This document shows positions 1-9,545 of a DNA stretch of 64,000 nucleotides, piece by piece. Under the pieces are notes generated by a model that searched no databases, was not told the DNA's origin, and worked only from the letters and a program-made list of their open reading frames with translations. The stretch is from Candidatus Magasanikbacteria bacterium RIFOXYC2_FULL_42_28 (lineage in GTDB: Bacteria; Patescibacteria; ABY1; Magasanikbacterales; GWA2-37-8): contig MFQZ01000003.1 of the NCBI GenBank assembly GCA_001784435.1, positions 1-64,000 on the forward strand. The letters run 5' to 3'. The number at the start of each line of letters is the position of its first letter. Position 1 is the stretch's first letter. The position numbers and the translations under genes are program-made.

Positions 1-51
1 AATGGTCTTATAAGCCGTAGGTAGATGGTTCGAGTCCATCCAGGCGCACCA
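1..51 (+). tRNA. tRNA-Ile(UAU), 3' part only
   Basis: The 3' part of a tRNA is cut by the window edge. The anticodon stem pairs 2-6 with 14-18 and the 7-nt loop 7-13 carries TAT at 9-11. A 5-nt variable loop follows, then a T arm (24-28/36-40 around TTCGAGT), the 3' acceptor strand 41-47, discriminator A48 and an encoded CCA at 49-51. UAU would read the Ile codon AUA directly instead of using a lysidine-modified CAU tRNA. The identity is inferred from the anticodon because the 5' half is not visible. Confidence 0.75.
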
Positions 52-55
52 TCAT

Positions 56-1024
56 ATGACAACAAAAACCCTAACTATCAAAACCGAAGACAAAGGCACC
101 CGTCTCGATGTTTTTTTAACTGAAAAATTAGCGGTAACTCGTTCGCAAATTCAAAAAATGATTAGTGCCGAACAAATTACTGTTAATGGCGAACAACCGC
201 AAAAAATGGGTTTACCATTAAAGCCGGACGATAAAATTTCAATTTCAAATAAAGTGTTGAATACAAAAAGTGTTCATGCCCTATTCACTGTTAAAGATAT
301 AAAAATAATCGCCGAAACACCGGATTATTTTGTCGTGGAAAAACCAACCGGCATGCTCACCCACTCTACCACTCGCGGTGAGGCCGACTCGCTCGCCTAC
401 TTACTGGCAGAAAAACATCCCGAATTAAACAAGGTCGGCGACAATGTCAAACTTCGCCCAGGCATTGTGCATCGCTTGGACAAAGAAGCGTCCGGTTTAC
501 TGGTAGTAGCCCGCACCCAAGCCATGTTTGAAAATTTAAAAAATCAATTTCAAAGTCGCGCGGTTGGCAAAGAATATTTTGCGCTCGCCCACGGGGTAAT
601 TAATCGCGACGAAGATAAACTTTCGTTTCGCATCGGACGCTCAGAAACCGACGATAAAATGGCCGCCATTCCCGAATCAAAAAAGGGGTTATTTTCCGAA
701 GACGGTAAAGACGCGTCTACCGAATTTGAAGTGACCAAAAGATTTATTAACTTTACCTTGTGCCGTGTTAAAATAAAAACCGGCCGCATGCACCAAATTC
801 GCGCGCACTTTTTGGCTTACAACCACCCGCTTTGTGGCGACCCAATGTATAACCAGCGCAAGCGCCCCAACAAAACCGATAAAAAACTGGGGCGACTGTT
901 TTTACATTGCGCCAAATTGGGCTTTGTTGATTTAAAAAGCGAATTCAAAGAATTTGAATCAGTGTTACCAAAAGAACTAGAGAATTTTTTAACAACTTTA
1001 CAACCGCCACGGGCTTTAAAATAA
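56..1024 (+). CDS. RluA-family 23S rRNA pseudouridine synthase
   Basis: Converts uridine to pseudouridine in rRNA. The 322-aa protein has an N-terminal S4-type RNA-binding domain (about residues 13-60) and the RluA/RluD catalytic domain. The catalytic motif HRLD is at 139-142, with Asp142 as the expected nucleophile, and a late GRMHQIRAH motif is present. The family is clear; RluD as opposed to RluC specificity cannot be decided here. The ATG lies 4 nt after the tRNA CCA end, so the gene is probably read from the tRNA transcript. gmk starts 6 nt after its stop, which suggests an operon. Confidence 0.93.
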   Translation: MTTKTLTIKTEDKGTRLDVFLTEKLAVTRSQIQKMISAEQITVNGEQPQKMGLPLKPDDKISISNKVLNTKSVHALFTVKDIKIIAETPDYFVVEKPTGMLTHSTTRGEADSLAYLLAEKHPELNKVGDNVKLRPGIVHRLDKEASGLLVVARTQAMFENLKNQFQSRAVGKEYFALAHGVINRDEDKLSFRIGRSETDDKMAAIPESKKGLFSEDGKDASTEFEVTKRFINFTLCRVKIKTGRMHQIRAHFLAYNHPLCGDPMYNQRKRPNKTDKKLGRLFLHCAKLGFVDLKSEFKEFESVLPKELENFLTTLQPPRALK

Positions 1025-1030
1025 ATTAAT

Positions 1031-1600
1031 ATGACCGGTAAATTAGTCATCATTTCTTCTCCCTCCGGTGGTGGCAAAGACGCGATTATCGCTCGCCTAC
1101 TTAAAATTTTTCCTAATTCCGCCCGACTGTTAACCACCACCACTCGCCCACCGCGACCACAAGATACGCCGGGCGTTAGCTATGATTTTGTCAGCGAAGA
1201 ACAATTTAAAAATGGTATTGCTAATGACGAATATTTAGAGCATAATTATTTTAACGGAAATTACTACGGAGTTAATCGCAAACGCCTAGCCGATGCGCTG
1301 GCAAAAAATTCGGTGGTATTTACTAATATCGATGTAAACGGACGCCAAAGTGCCGAACAGGCCGGTATTAAACATACTTCAATTTTCCTGCTCCCGGATA
1401 ATCTAGAAAATTTACGCGCCCGTATTGCCAAAAGAGGTGGGCTAAATGAAAGGCAAATTAACGAACGCCTTGAAACTGCCAAACGCGAGATAAAAGAAGC
1501 CGATAAATACAATTACCAAATAATTAATGCCGAGGGGAAAATGGAGGAAACGGTGACAAAAGTCGTGGAGATACTTGACAAAAATGGTCATTTAAGGTAG
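1031..1600 (+). CDS. gmk: Guanylate kinase
   Basis: Phosphorylates GMP to GDP with ATP. The 189-aa length is typical. The P-loop is SPSGGGKD at residues 10-17; Asp follows the Lys where Ser or Thr is usual. The GMP-binding region reads TTTRPPRP near residue 36. The start ATG has no Shine-Dalgarno and lies 6 nt after the pseudouridine synthase stop. The ribosomal L19 gene follows after 37 nt, so this looks like a small housekeeping operon. Confidence 0.95.
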   Translation: MTGKLVIISSPSGGGKDAIIARLLKIFPNSARLLTTTTRPPRPQDTPGVSYDFVSEEQFKNGIANDEYLEHNYFNGNYYGVNRKRLADALAKNSVVFTNIDVNGRQSAEQAGIKHTSIFLLPDNLENLRARIAKRGGLNERQINERLETAKREIKEADKYNYQIINAEGKMEETVTKVVEILDKNGHLR

Positions 1601-1637
1601 AATTACGGACACATTAACCAAATATCCATATAATAAT

Positions 1638-1985
1638 ATGCCAGAAGAAAAAGCCAAAATCGAATACAAACCGGGTATGGTGGTCAAAGTCCACCAAAAA
1701 ATCAAGGAATTGAATGCTAAAGGTGAAGAAAAAGAACGTATTCAAATCTTTGAAGGCACGATAATCGCGGCTCGCCATGGTAGTGAAGTCGGCGCCACCA
1801 TCACTGTATATAAAGTTGCCGAAGGCGTCGGTGTCGAAAAAATTTACCCAATCTACTCTCCGGTAATTGATAAAATTGAGGTGGTCAGACAACTTGCTGT
1901 TCGTCGCGCCAAACTAAACTTCTTACGCGATACAAAATTCAAACGCAAATTGAATGAGGTGAAGAAGGTCGCGGTAAAGAAATAA
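1638..1985 (+). CDS. rplS: 50S ribosomal protein L19
   Basis: Large-subunit protein at the 30S-50S interface. The 115-aa product has the L19 pattern: an N-terminal KPGMVVKVHQKI strand, the IQIFEGTIIAARHG segment and the basic LNFLRD C-terminus. The trmD, rimM and rpsP neighbours common elsewhere are absent. A strong bidirectional terminator hairpin follows at 2011-2046. Confidence 0.96.
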   Translation: MPEEKAKIEYKPGMVVKVHQKIKELNAKGEEKERIQIFEGTIIAARHGSEVGATITVYKVAEGVGVEKIYPIYSPVIDKIEVVRQLAVRRAKLNFLRDTKFKRKLNEVKKVAVKK

Positions 1986-2010
1986 CACCTCAACAAGCAA
2001 ACACTGCAAC

Positions 2011-2046
2011 AAAAAATTCTCCCGACTTAGTCGGGAGAATTTTTTA
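2011..2046 (+). terminator. Intrinsic terminator after rplS
   Basis: A perfect stem (AAAATTCTCCCGA / TCGGGAGAATTTT) with a 5-nt loop ends in a T tract. The stem contains the short palindrome CCGACTTAGTCGG, which recurs elsewhere in the window, including twice inside rnpB. Confidence 0.85.
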
Positions 2047-2047
2047 A

Positions 2048-2162
2048 TTTCAAATTTCCAATGTCAAATCAAATCCAAAATCTAAATGTCAAAATGATTA
2101 TTGTCAGTTTGATATTTGGATTTTAACATTTGACATTGATTGGAAATTGGAAATTTGATATT
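2048..2162. repeat. A/T-rich intergenic inverted repeat
   Basis: Two arms made of variations on TTTCCAATGTCAAATCAAATCC and its complement fold back on each other between the convergent rplS and uvrA. Related copies lie at 27763-27905 and 63193-63335, and a looser one at 18181-18300. No reading frame is convincing in it. Confidence 0.7.
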
Positions 2163-2170
2163 TTACATTA

Positions 2171-4951
2171 TCACAGGTATCTCCCCGTCCAACTCTTTTT
2201 ATTCTTGGCAATATCCACCGGCGTGCCTTCGGCCGATAAATACCCACCTTTCTCCCCGCCCTCCGGCCCGAGTTCAATCACCCAATCCGAGGCCTTGATA
2301 ACATCGGTATTATGTTCAATCACCAAAACCGAATTGCCTTTATCCACCAAGCGCTCTAACACTGCGAGCAGGTGTTTGACATCTTCAAAATGCAACCCCG
2401 TGGTTGGTTCGTCTAAAATATACAAAGTATTACCGGTGGACGGCCGTGATAATTCGGTGGCTAATTTAATGCGCTGGGCCTCACCGCCGGAAAGCGTGGT
2501 GGCGGATTGCCCTAATTTGATATAGCCCAAACCCACCGCGCGCAAGACATCCAACTTCTCGGCCAAAGGCCGATTATCCACAAAAAATTTATAGGCCTCC
2601 TCGGCGGTCATATCCAAAACAGCGGCAATATTTTTATCTTTATAATGAATCTCCATGGCCTCTTGATTGTAACGCGCGCCATTGCATTCGGCGCACTCCA
2701 CAAACACATCAGCCAAAAATTGCATCGGGATGCGGATATAGCCATCACCGGAACAATTCTCGCACCGACCGCCACCTTTAACATTAAAACTAAACATGCC
2801 GGCGTCATATCCGCGCAAACGCGACTCTTGCAAGGACGCAAACAAATCGCGAATCAACACGAAAATGCCGGTGTAGGTGGCCGGGTTAGAACGAGGCGTA
2901 CGCCCGATTGGAGACTGATCAATGGAAATAACTTTATTAATTTTCTCCGCTCCTTTTAACTCGCGATGTTCACCCGGCTGGTCTTTGGCGCGATAAAACT
3001 TTTTCAATAGCGCGCGCGAAAGCGTCTCTACCACCAGCGATGATTTACCGGAACCCGACACACCAGTAACGCATACCAAACGCTCTAACGGAAAACTCAC
3101 GGTAATATTTTTTAAATTAAACGCCTTGGCGCCTACGACCGTCAATCGGGAACAATTTTTACCGCAAAAACGTGGCGTCGCTTTTTCCACCACTTTAACT
3201 TTGCCGGATAAATACTGACCGGTAAGTGAATCGGGATTATTTTTTACTTTTAAAAATTCCCCCTCGGCCATAATTTTGCCACCATACACCCCGGCGCCCG
3301 GACCAACGTCGATTAAATAATCGGCCGCTCGCATCATCGCCGCATCATGCTCCACGACAATTACCGAATTGCCTAAATCGCGCAAATAACGCAAAGTGGC
3401 GATTAATTGCTCATTGTCACGCGGATGCAAACCAACGGACGGTTCATCTAAAATATAAATAACGCCCGAAAGACCGGATGACAACTGGCTCCCGAGACGC
3501 ACGCGCGTAATTTCACCGCCCGATAGTGTGGTTAAAGACCGATCTAAACTTAAATACCCCAAACCCACTTTACGCAGATTATCCAAACGCGCCAAAAGTT
3601 CGGTCCGCAACTGATCGCTGGCCGGCAAACGTTCAATTTTAATTTTACTCAAAACCGCAAATGAATCATCCAAACTTAACGCCGCGATGGTCGCGATATT
3701 TTTACCATCAATTTTTACCGCTAATGATTCGCGCCGTAAACGTCGGCCCTGACAATCCGGACAAATTAACTCGCGCATATACTGCTCAATTTCGCGACGA
3801 ACATAATCAGAACCGGTTTCCAAATGTCGCGCTCTCAAATCCGCCCGCACGCCCACAAAAGTAATTTTTTTACCATCCACAATATACTCATGAGCACCCA
3901 CGCCGGTCAAAATTAATTTACGCGTTTTTTCCGGCAATTCAATAAACGGAGTATCCAAAGAAAAATCTTCCGCGAGCGCGGCTGCGACCAATAATTTTTG
4001 ATAATAAACCTGATTACCGGTAATACGGGTCCAGGGCTGCACCGCGCCTTGCCCCAAAGTCAAACGGGGGTTAGGTACGATTAAAGCATCATCCACTTCC
4101 ATCGTAATCCCGAGACCGGTACAACGCGAACAAGCGCCATAAGGGCTATTAAAACTAAAATTGCGCACACTGAGTAGCGGATAAATTTTACCACAACGCG
4201 GACACAAACCCGAAGTGGAGAGAGTGATTTTTTCTTTACCGGACAATAACTGCATCACGCCGTTGCCCAATTCCAAAGCCGTCTCAACCGCTGTAACCGG
4301 ACTCTGCTTTTTGATGTCTTCAATTTTTCCGGCCACTACCGCCACCTGATAACGTCGGCCGGCGACAAAATCATAATTGGCAAATTCGCGGCATTTGATA
4401 ATTTTGTCATTAACCGATACTTCTTCCAAACCGGAACGCTCAATTCTTTCCAATAAAACTTTTTTATCAATTTTGTCGCTATCAATTAAGGGTGCGAGCA
4501 CCACTACCGCGCCAGCGCGCGCGTAGCGACGAACCGTCGCGCCAATTTCACCAACCGTCGCTGATTTAGTTTTGAGCCCGCAGTCGGGACAATGCATCTC
4601 ACCGGCGGACGCGTAAAGCAAACGCAAATAATCATAAATTTCCGTGGCGGTGCCAACGGTAGAACGCGGATTTTGCGCAAATACTTTTTGATCAATCGCG
4701 ATAGTTGGCGACAAGCCGTCAATTTTATCCACATCCGGCTTATCACGCACGCCCATAAACTGACGCGCATACGAAGATAAGGACTCGGCATAACGCCTTT
4801 GTCCTTCCGCGTAAATAGTATCAAACGCCAAAGAAGATTTCCCCGAGCCGGATAAACCGGTTACTACCACCAATTTGTTTTTCGGGATTTTGATGTTTAC
4901 ATTTTTGAGATTATGGACGCGCGCGCCTTTGATAGTAATTTCTTCTTTCAT
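2171..4951 (-). CDS. uvrA: UvrABC excinuclease subunit A
   Basis: DNA-damage recognition ATPase of nucleotide excision repair. The 926-aa protein has two ABC modules: Walker A GLSGSGKSS near the N-terminus and GVSGSGKSS in the second half, each with an LSGGE signature. It has Cys pairs for zinc modules (CPDC, CPRC, CENC, CAEC), and the insertion and interaction domains fill the usual length. It is the last gene of a minus-strand run behind the pilin-like gene (11-nt gap). The start ATG has no Shine-Dalgarno. Confidence 0.97.
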   Translation of the reverse strand: MKEEITIKGARVHNLKNVNIKIPKNKLVVVTGLSGSGKSSLAFDTIYAEGQRRYAESLSSYARQFMGVRDKPDVDKIDGLSPTIAIDQKVFAQNPRSTVGTATEIYDYLRLLYASAGEMHCPDCGLKTKSATVGEIGATVRRYARAGAVVVLAPLIDSDKIDKKVLLERIERSGLEEVSVNDKIIKCREFANYDFVAGRRYQVAVVAGKIEDIKKQSPVTAVETALELGNGVMQLLSGKEKITLSTSGLCPRCGKIYPLLSVRNFSFNSPYGACSRCTGLGITMEVDDALIVPNPRLTLGQGAVQPWTRITGNQVYYQKLLVAAALAEDFSLDTPFIELPEKTRKLILTGVGAHEYIVDGKKITFVGVRADLRARHLETGSDYVRREIEQYMRELICPDCQGRRLRRESLAVKIDGKNIATIAALSLDDSFAVLSKIKIERLPASDQLRTELLARLDNLRKVGLGYLSLDRSLTTLSGGEITRVRLGSQLSSGLSGVIYILDEPSVGLHPRDNEQLIATLRYLRDLGNSVIVVEHDAAMMRAADYLIDVGPGAGVYGGKIMAEGEFLKVKNNPDSLTGQYLSGKVKVVEKATPRFCGKNCSRLTVVGAKAFNLKNITVSFPLERLVCVTGVSGSGKSSLVVETLSRALLKKFYRAKDQPGEHRELKGAEKINKVISIDQSPIGRTPRSNPATYTGIFVLIRDLFASLQESRLRGYDAGMFSFNVKGGGRCENCSGDGYIRIPMQFLADVFVECAECNGARYNQEAMEIHYKDKNIAAVLDMTAEEAYKFFVDNRPLAEKLDVLRAVGLGYIKLGQSATTLSGGEAQRIKLATELSRPSTGNTLYILDEPTTGLHFEDVKHLLAVLERLVDKGNSVLVIEHNTDVIKASDWVIELGPEGGEKGGYLSAEGTPVDIAKNKKSWTGRYL

Positions 4952-4962
4952 AACAAAATTTA

Positions 4963-6399
4963 TTAATCAATATCTTCAATATCCGATGCCTCAATATCTA
5001 TTCTTATACCACCGCCGGATAAAATCTTTGTCTTATCTATAAAGTATTGTTTGCGACTATCGGTAACATTTTCTTTTTTAGGGCGCCCCAAATCCTTGGC
5101 CTTACCCCCGTCTACACCAACAAAATGCACTTCATCAAAAGAATCTCCATATTCATCCATCTCTAACATCAACGCAAAACCCCTAACCTTATCCGCTCCG
5201 CCACAATCTTTTACCGCATCATCAATATCTTCTTTGGTCGTGGCTAATATATAACCGGCGATAGCATTAGAACCGCCCGATACTTTTCTGGCAGTACTAT
5301 TAACTTGTTGCCACCAAGAAACGACGCTGTTATTGTCACAAAATGCCACTAATTCCGATGCGGTAATATCAACCGGTTCATCATCTTCCCAACCATTGCC
5401 AATAAGATGCGTCCACCCCAACATTTGCCGTCCAGGATCAGTAAACGGTCGGAATGTTCTGTTGTAAGTAATTTTGCCATAGATGGTTCCCTTTTCACAT
5501 TTATACGTGCCTTTGGTTGCTGAAAATGGAATACAAATATTATCATCCGCCGCGCACCAATCCCCTTCGCAAGTTTGATAACCACTTTTATCTACCACAA
5601 ATTTAGTATTGCAGGCCAAAGTTTGCGTCCGGTTTTTATTATTAGAGAACAGCTCTTTTTCATTAGAAACAATACCCCAATCATAATCAAATCCGCCCAA
5701 AGTTTTAAAATCATAAATTTTCATATCCGTGTTGGATGGCCCTACCAGAGCGAATTTAGAAGTGCTGGTCGGCAACTCCGAACAATATTCCGGCATTAAC
5801 GTCTGCGACCTAATCATATACACCTGGGGCAAGCGCAAGTTTACCAACGCCGGATTAATAGTATTTAAAATAACATAAGAAAAATAAGCGATCATTAAAC
5901 CAATCACCGCTCCACCAATGCGTTTTTTCGCGCTACTAATCATCTCACTGTTCCCGCCCGATGCCACCCATTGCGCCCCGGACAAAATAATCACAAGTAC
6001 GGCCACAATCCCAGCCAAACCCACGCCATAATTATAAATAGTGATAATAAATTCACCGATATTTTCAAATTCTTTTTTGCCACCAAAAGAAATACTGGTA
6101 ACGGTTTTTCCCACCGGCAAACATTTGCCCCACAGCGGTTTCCCATCCGGACCGTTTTTGTCACACTTCCCAGCGCTGACACCAGACAACCAACCGGCTT
6201 CGGCTGCGGCATCATCCATAACGTCATCAATGATATTGGTATTAATCTGCTTGCGCGCTTTCATACAATCCTCTTTCTGCCAACACAGCGGATTTAATTC
6301 CGGAATATCACTTTCGGCTCCGGTTTGGGCACGCGCCGGCGCTGATACAAAACCCAATACCAACCCGGCTAATAAAACCGCTAAAAGAATTTTACGCAT
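4963..6399 (-). CDS. Pilin-like secreted membrane protein (TrbC/VirB2-type)
   Basis: A 478-aa protein with a Sec signal peptide (about residues 1-24, ending ARA-QT) and two hydrophobic segments around residues 115-180. Between them is a GGNSEMISSAKKR loop, the pattern of TrbC/VirB2-like pilin proteins common in Patescibacteria. The long C-terminal part, about 280 aa with several Cys residues, is extracytoplasmic and not recognisable. The DsbA-like gene directly upstream (12-nt gap) could form its disulfides. Function as a pilus or secretion component is inferred. Confidence 0.65.
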   Translation of the reverse strand: MRKILLAVLLAGLVLGFVSAPARAQTGAESDIPELNPLCWQKEDCMKARKQINTNIIDDVMDDAAAEAGWLSGVSAGKCDKNGPDGKPLWGKCLPVGKTVTSISFGGKKEFENIGEFIITIYNYGVGLAGIVAVLVIILSGAQWVASGGNSEMISSAKKRIGGAVIGLMIAYFSYVILNTINPALVNLRLPQVYMIRSQTLMPEYCSELPTSTSKFALVGPSNTDMKIYDFKTLGGFDYDWGIVSNEKELFSNNKNRTQTLACNTKFVVDKSGYQTCEGDWCAADDNICIPFSATKGTYKCEKGTIYGKITYNRTFRPFTDPGRQMLGWTHLIGNGWEDDEPVDITASELVAFCDNNSVVSWWQQVNSTARKVSGGSNAIAGYILATTKEDIDDAVKDCGGADKVRGFALMLEMDEYGDSFDEVHFVGVDGGKAKDLGRPKKENVTDSRKQYFIDKTKILSGGGIRIDIEASDIEDID

Positions 6400-6411
6400 A
6401 TAGTATAGTTT

Positions 6412-7155
6412 TTATTGTTTTTCTAAAAATTTATCCCAAACCGTGAAAGGAATTACCCCCTCCACTTTTTTGCCATTAATAAAAAATGTTGGGGTGCCAC
6501 GCACACCAGCGGAATAGCCATCCACATAATCGCGATTCACTTCGATCTTAATAGTACTTTGACGCAAACACACGGATAATTTGTTATAATCCAAACCAAT
6601 CTGTCCGGCCACAACCTTGATTTGTTCGGTTGACAACACCCCATTTAATTCAGTTTGATGCGCGTAAAACCAATCATGCGCCACCCAATACAGCCCTTGC
6701 TCGGACGCGCAATTGGCAATTTCCGCGAGTTGACCGGCGCCCGGGTGCGTGGACTCAACCGGAAAATCCCGAATAATTAATTTTATTTTATGGCCATACT
6801 TTTGTAAAACTTGTTTCATAATCGGCAAAGCCGCCGAACAATTGGGGCATTTGAAATCCACAAATTCCACCACGACAATCCCGGCGGTCGGATTACCTAA
6901 AAACGGATCGTCAATCGACTCCACCTGTTCGCGCGTTACCGCATCGGCTCCACCGGCACCAACCGGGCCGGTAAAACCGCCGTAAACTTCCTGAAATAAA
7001 ATTTCTCCGCGACCATTTTTTATTTCAAAATAATAACGCGTGACCAAAATTAAAAAAATAATTGCCACCAAAGCAACCAACACTGCCAGACCGGCCAGCA
7101 AAATACCCCCAGTCGTTTGGTACCAGCGTAAACGGGAGGAAAGTGGGATAGTCAT
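6412..7155 (-). CDS. Membrane-anchored DsbA-like thiol-disulfide oxidoreductase
   Basis: A 247-aa protein with one N-terminal membrane helix (about residues 16-40) and an extracytoplasmic thioredoxin/DsbA domain. The active site is CPNC at 103-106, and a cis-Pro loop GTPTFF lies near residue 218. The family oxidises or isomerises disulfides in exported proteins. It heads a likely operon with the Cys-rich pilin-like protein and uvrA. A promoter lies at 7194-7220, divergent from secG. Confidence 0.88.
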   Translation of the reverse strand: MTIPLSSRLRWYQTTGGILLAGLAVLVALVAIIFLILVTRYYFEIKNGRGEILFQEVYGGFTGPVGAGGADAVTREQVESIDDPFLGNPTAGIVVVEFVDFKCPNCSAALPIMKQVLQKYGHKIKLIIRDFPVESTHPGAGQLAEIANCASEQGLYWVAHDWFYAHQTELNGVLSTEQIKVVAGQIGLDYNKLSVCLRQSTIKIEVNRDYVDGYSAGVRGTPTFFINGKKVEGVIPFTVWDKFLEKQ

Positions 7156-7193
7156 ATAAATTGAAAATATAGAAGTATTTTTAATCTGTTCAT

Positions 7194-7220
7194 ATTATAC
7201 CATAATCTGGAAATAGTCAA
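7194..7220 (-). promoter_or_regulatory. Promoter for the dsbA-like/pilin/uvrA run
   Basis: On the minus strand TTGACT (7215-7220) is followed after 15 bp by TGG-TATAAT (-10 at 7194-7199), an extended -10. The short spacer is offset by the TGn element. Confidence 0.6.
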
Positions 7221-7229
7221 AGGGGGGCA

Positions 7230-7258
7230 TTGACATTTCCCCGTTTTTGTGCTATACT
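7230..7258 (+). promoter_or_regulatory. Sigma70-type promoter for secG
   Basis: TTGACA (7230-7235), 17-bp spacer, TATACT (7253-7258). Transcription would begin near 7265, about 45 nt before the secG ATG. Confidence 0.8.
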
Positions 7259-7280
7259 ATATGTACTGATAATTACTTCA

Positions 7281-7299
7281 GCCCTTTTTGGGCTTTTTC
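7281..7299 (+). terminator. Terminator-like hairpin in the secG leader
   Basis: GCCC-TTTTT-GGGC followed by TTTTT lies between the promoter and the secG start. Upstream coding is on the other strand, so this can only act in the secG leader, perhaps as an attenuator. Confidence 0.45.
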
Positions 7300-7309
7300 T
7301 CTATAATAT

Positions 7310-7528
7310 ATGATTGATACTATTTTTAATATCGTCCAGTTGGTTCTGGCGATTTTACTAATCATCGTTATTCTCTTACAACAAAAGGGGGGCGGTTTGG
7401 GTGGGGTATTCGGCGGATCTTCCAATGTGTACAGCACCAAACGGGGCGTGGACAAAATTTTGTATTACGCCACCATTGTTATCGCCATCCTCTTCTTCGC
7501 CGGCGCTTTGCTAAAACTGGCAATTTAA
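7310..7528 (+). CDS. secG: Preprotein translocase subunit SecG
   Basis: A small SecYEG channel subunit of 72 aa with two membrane helices (about residues 3-23 and 50-70). Between them lies the conserved QQKGGGLGG...FGG loop. The length is normal for SecG. It is followed after 18 nt by a substrate-binding protein gene. Confidence 0.93.
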   Translation: MIDTIFNIVQLVLAILLIIVILLQQKGGGLGGVFGGSSNVYSTKRGVDKILYYATIVIAILFFAGALLKLAI

Positions 7529-7546
7529 ACGCGCCCGCAATTTAAC

Positions 7547-9499
7547 ATGAACTGGACAAAATTAATCGACCGAGTCAAAACCGCGCTCGCGCGTCGGGGA
7601 ACAAAAACCGATTTTGACAAAAAATTGTTCCGCCGTCTGCGACCGCGCGCTATTCCCTCTTGGCCACAATTAAAATATTTAGGCCGATTTTTGCGACCGC
7701 TGGAAAAACGTCTGCTCTTTGGTCTCACCGCTCTCGCCGTCATCGTCACCATGGCCTGGCTGGGAATTTTTGTTATCCGCCACTCCGGTTCCGCGCCTAA
7801 AATCGGCGGGGAATACCGCGAGGCGCTCGTGGGACAACCAAAATATATCAACCCGATTTTTTCCTCCATCAGCGACATTGACTCCGATCTGGTTGCCTTA
7901 ATTTATTCCGGTTTATTTAAATACGACCACAACCAAAAATTAGTAACCGACTTGGCGGAAAAATATACCGCCGGCACGGATTTAAAAACTTACGAAATAA
8001 CTTTGCGCGCCGGTACTAAATGGTCGGACGGAATGCCCATCACAATTAACGACGTTATTTTTACTTTTGAGACAATCCAAAATTTAGAAGTGGGCAGTCC
8101 CCTCGCGACCGCTTTTGAAGGCGTAAAAATTGAAAAAACGGGAGAACGAAGCGTGCGTTTTACTTTAAAAGAACCTTACGTCTATTTCTTAAATAGTTTG
8201 ACAGTCGGGCTTTTGCCAGAACACGTCTGGGCGCAAATTGAACCAGCCGGTCTAAAACTTTCCAAATACAATTTACAACCGGTCGGCTCGGGACAATGGC
8301 GCTTTGAAAAAATGACCAAAAACGAATCCGGTGAAGTCCAAAATTACACTCTGGTTCCAAGCGTGAATTACTATGGCACGAAACCGTATTTCACGAGTGT
8401 GGAATTAAAATTTTTCGTAAATTTCCCCGACGCGCTGACGGCTCTAAAAGGCCAACTGGTAGACGGGGTGGCCTTTGTGCCTAATGAACTAAAGGATAAA
8501 ATTGGCCAACGCAATTATACTGCTTACCAAATTTTACTACCCCAAATTACCGCTCTGTTTTTCAATCCGGATAAAAAAACCGAATTAAAAGATTCCGATG
8601 TGCGCGCGGCGCTCACTTGGGCCACGCCCCGAGAAAAAATTATCGCGGACGCGCTCGGTGGCAACGCGATTTTGGCCGACTCCCCCCTGCCGACGATATC
8701 AGTTGCCCATCGCGCCGGCGTAAAATATGGTTTTGACCCCAATGAAGCCAATAAAATTTTGGATAAAAAATACAAAAAAATAGAACCGGAAGAATATTTT
8801 CGCCTGCGCCATGAAATGGAATTAAAAACTTACCAAACCGAAATTGACACCGTGCGCGCCACCAACACCTCCACTCCCGAAATAGTATCAACCACTTTGG
8901 AAAAAATAGAAAAAGAAATCGCGACCAAAGTACGCGCCGAAATGAGCGCCGAACAAACATTCTACCGCGCGAGTGATAATAAAATTCTCCAAATAACAAT
9001 CGCGGTGGCGGAAAATCCCGAATACCTGGCCACGGCCGAAATCATCGCCACGGCTTGGAGAAAAGTTGGTGTCCAAACATCCGTAAAAATTGTTACCACT
9101 TATCAAATCAATCGCGAAATAATCCGTGACCGCAATTACGACGCTTTAATTTACGGCGAAATCACCGGCGCGGACTACGACCTGTTTCCGTTCTGGCATT
9201 CATCCCAAGCCAAATATCCGGGCTTAAACTTGGCGAACTACAACAATCGCGACGCTGATAAATTACTGGAAACCGCCCGTGCCACCGCGGACGAAACCGA
9301 ACGAATAAAATTAATTAATAAATTCCAAGAAATCGTGGACGTGGGCGCACCGGCCATATTTTTATACACCCCCGCGCACTGGCTCGTCGTTGCCAAAAAT
9401 ATTCAAGGTATAAAAATTAACGCCCTGACCAAACCGTCAGATCGCTACGATTATCTGGGGCAGTGGTACACCAAAACAAAGTGGCAATGGAAACCATGA
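7547..9499 (+). CDS. ABC transporter substrate-binding protein, family 5 (peptide/solute)
   Basis: A 650-aa protein with a basic cytoplasmic N-terminus, a membrane anchor near residues 56-78 and a family 5 solute-binding domain. Recognisable stretches are the GGEYREALVGQP entry, TWSDG-like KWSDGMPIT and the YDALIYG region. No permease or ATPase genes are adjacent, so it may be an orphan binding protein; peptide binding is the family default. It lacks a cleavable signal peptide and lipobox. The TGA stop lies inside the hairpin at 9494-9525. Confidence 0.87.
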   Translation: MNWTKLIDRVKTALARRGTKTDFDKKLFRRLRPRAIPSWPQLKYLGRFLRPLEKRLLFGLTALAVIVTMAWLGIFVIRHSGSAPKIGGEYREALVGQPKYINPIFSSISDIDSDLVALIYSGLFKYDHNQKLVTDLAEKYTAGTDLKTYEITLRAGTKWSDGMPITINDVIFTFETIQNLEVGSPLATAFEGVKIEKTGERSVRFTLKEPYVYFLNSLTVGLLPEHVWAQIEPAGLKLSKYNLQPVGSGQWRFEKMTKNESGEVQNYTLVPSVNYYGTKPYFTSVELKFFVNFPDALTALKGQLVDGVAFVPNELKDKIGQRNYTAYQILLPQITALFFNPDKKTELKDSDVRAALTWATPREKIIADALGGNAILADSPLPTISVAHRAGVKYGFDPNEANKILDKKYKKIEPEEYFRLRHEMELKTYQTEIDTVRATNTSTPEIVSTTLEKIEKEIATKVRAEMSAEQTFYRASDNKILQITIAVAENPEYLATAEIIATAWRKVGVQTSVKIVTTYQINREIIRDRNYDALIYGEITGADYDLFPFWHSSQAKYPGLNLANYNNRDADKLLETARATADETERIKLINKFQEIVDVGAPAIFLYTPAHWLVVAKNIQGIKINALTKPSDRYDYLGQWYTKTKWQWKP

Positions 9500-9525
9500 A
9501 CCAGATGCTTCGCATCGGTTCATGG
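9494..9525. repeat. Long hairpin spanning a stop codon
   Basis: CCATGAACC-(A)GATGC-TTC-GCATC-GGTTCATGG forms a nearly perfect stem including the TGA of the binding-protein gene. No T tract follows directly. It may protect the mRNA 3' end or be another inserted palindromic element. Confidence 0.7.
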
Positions 9526-9545
9526 TAAACCCTAAAATTTTTTAA

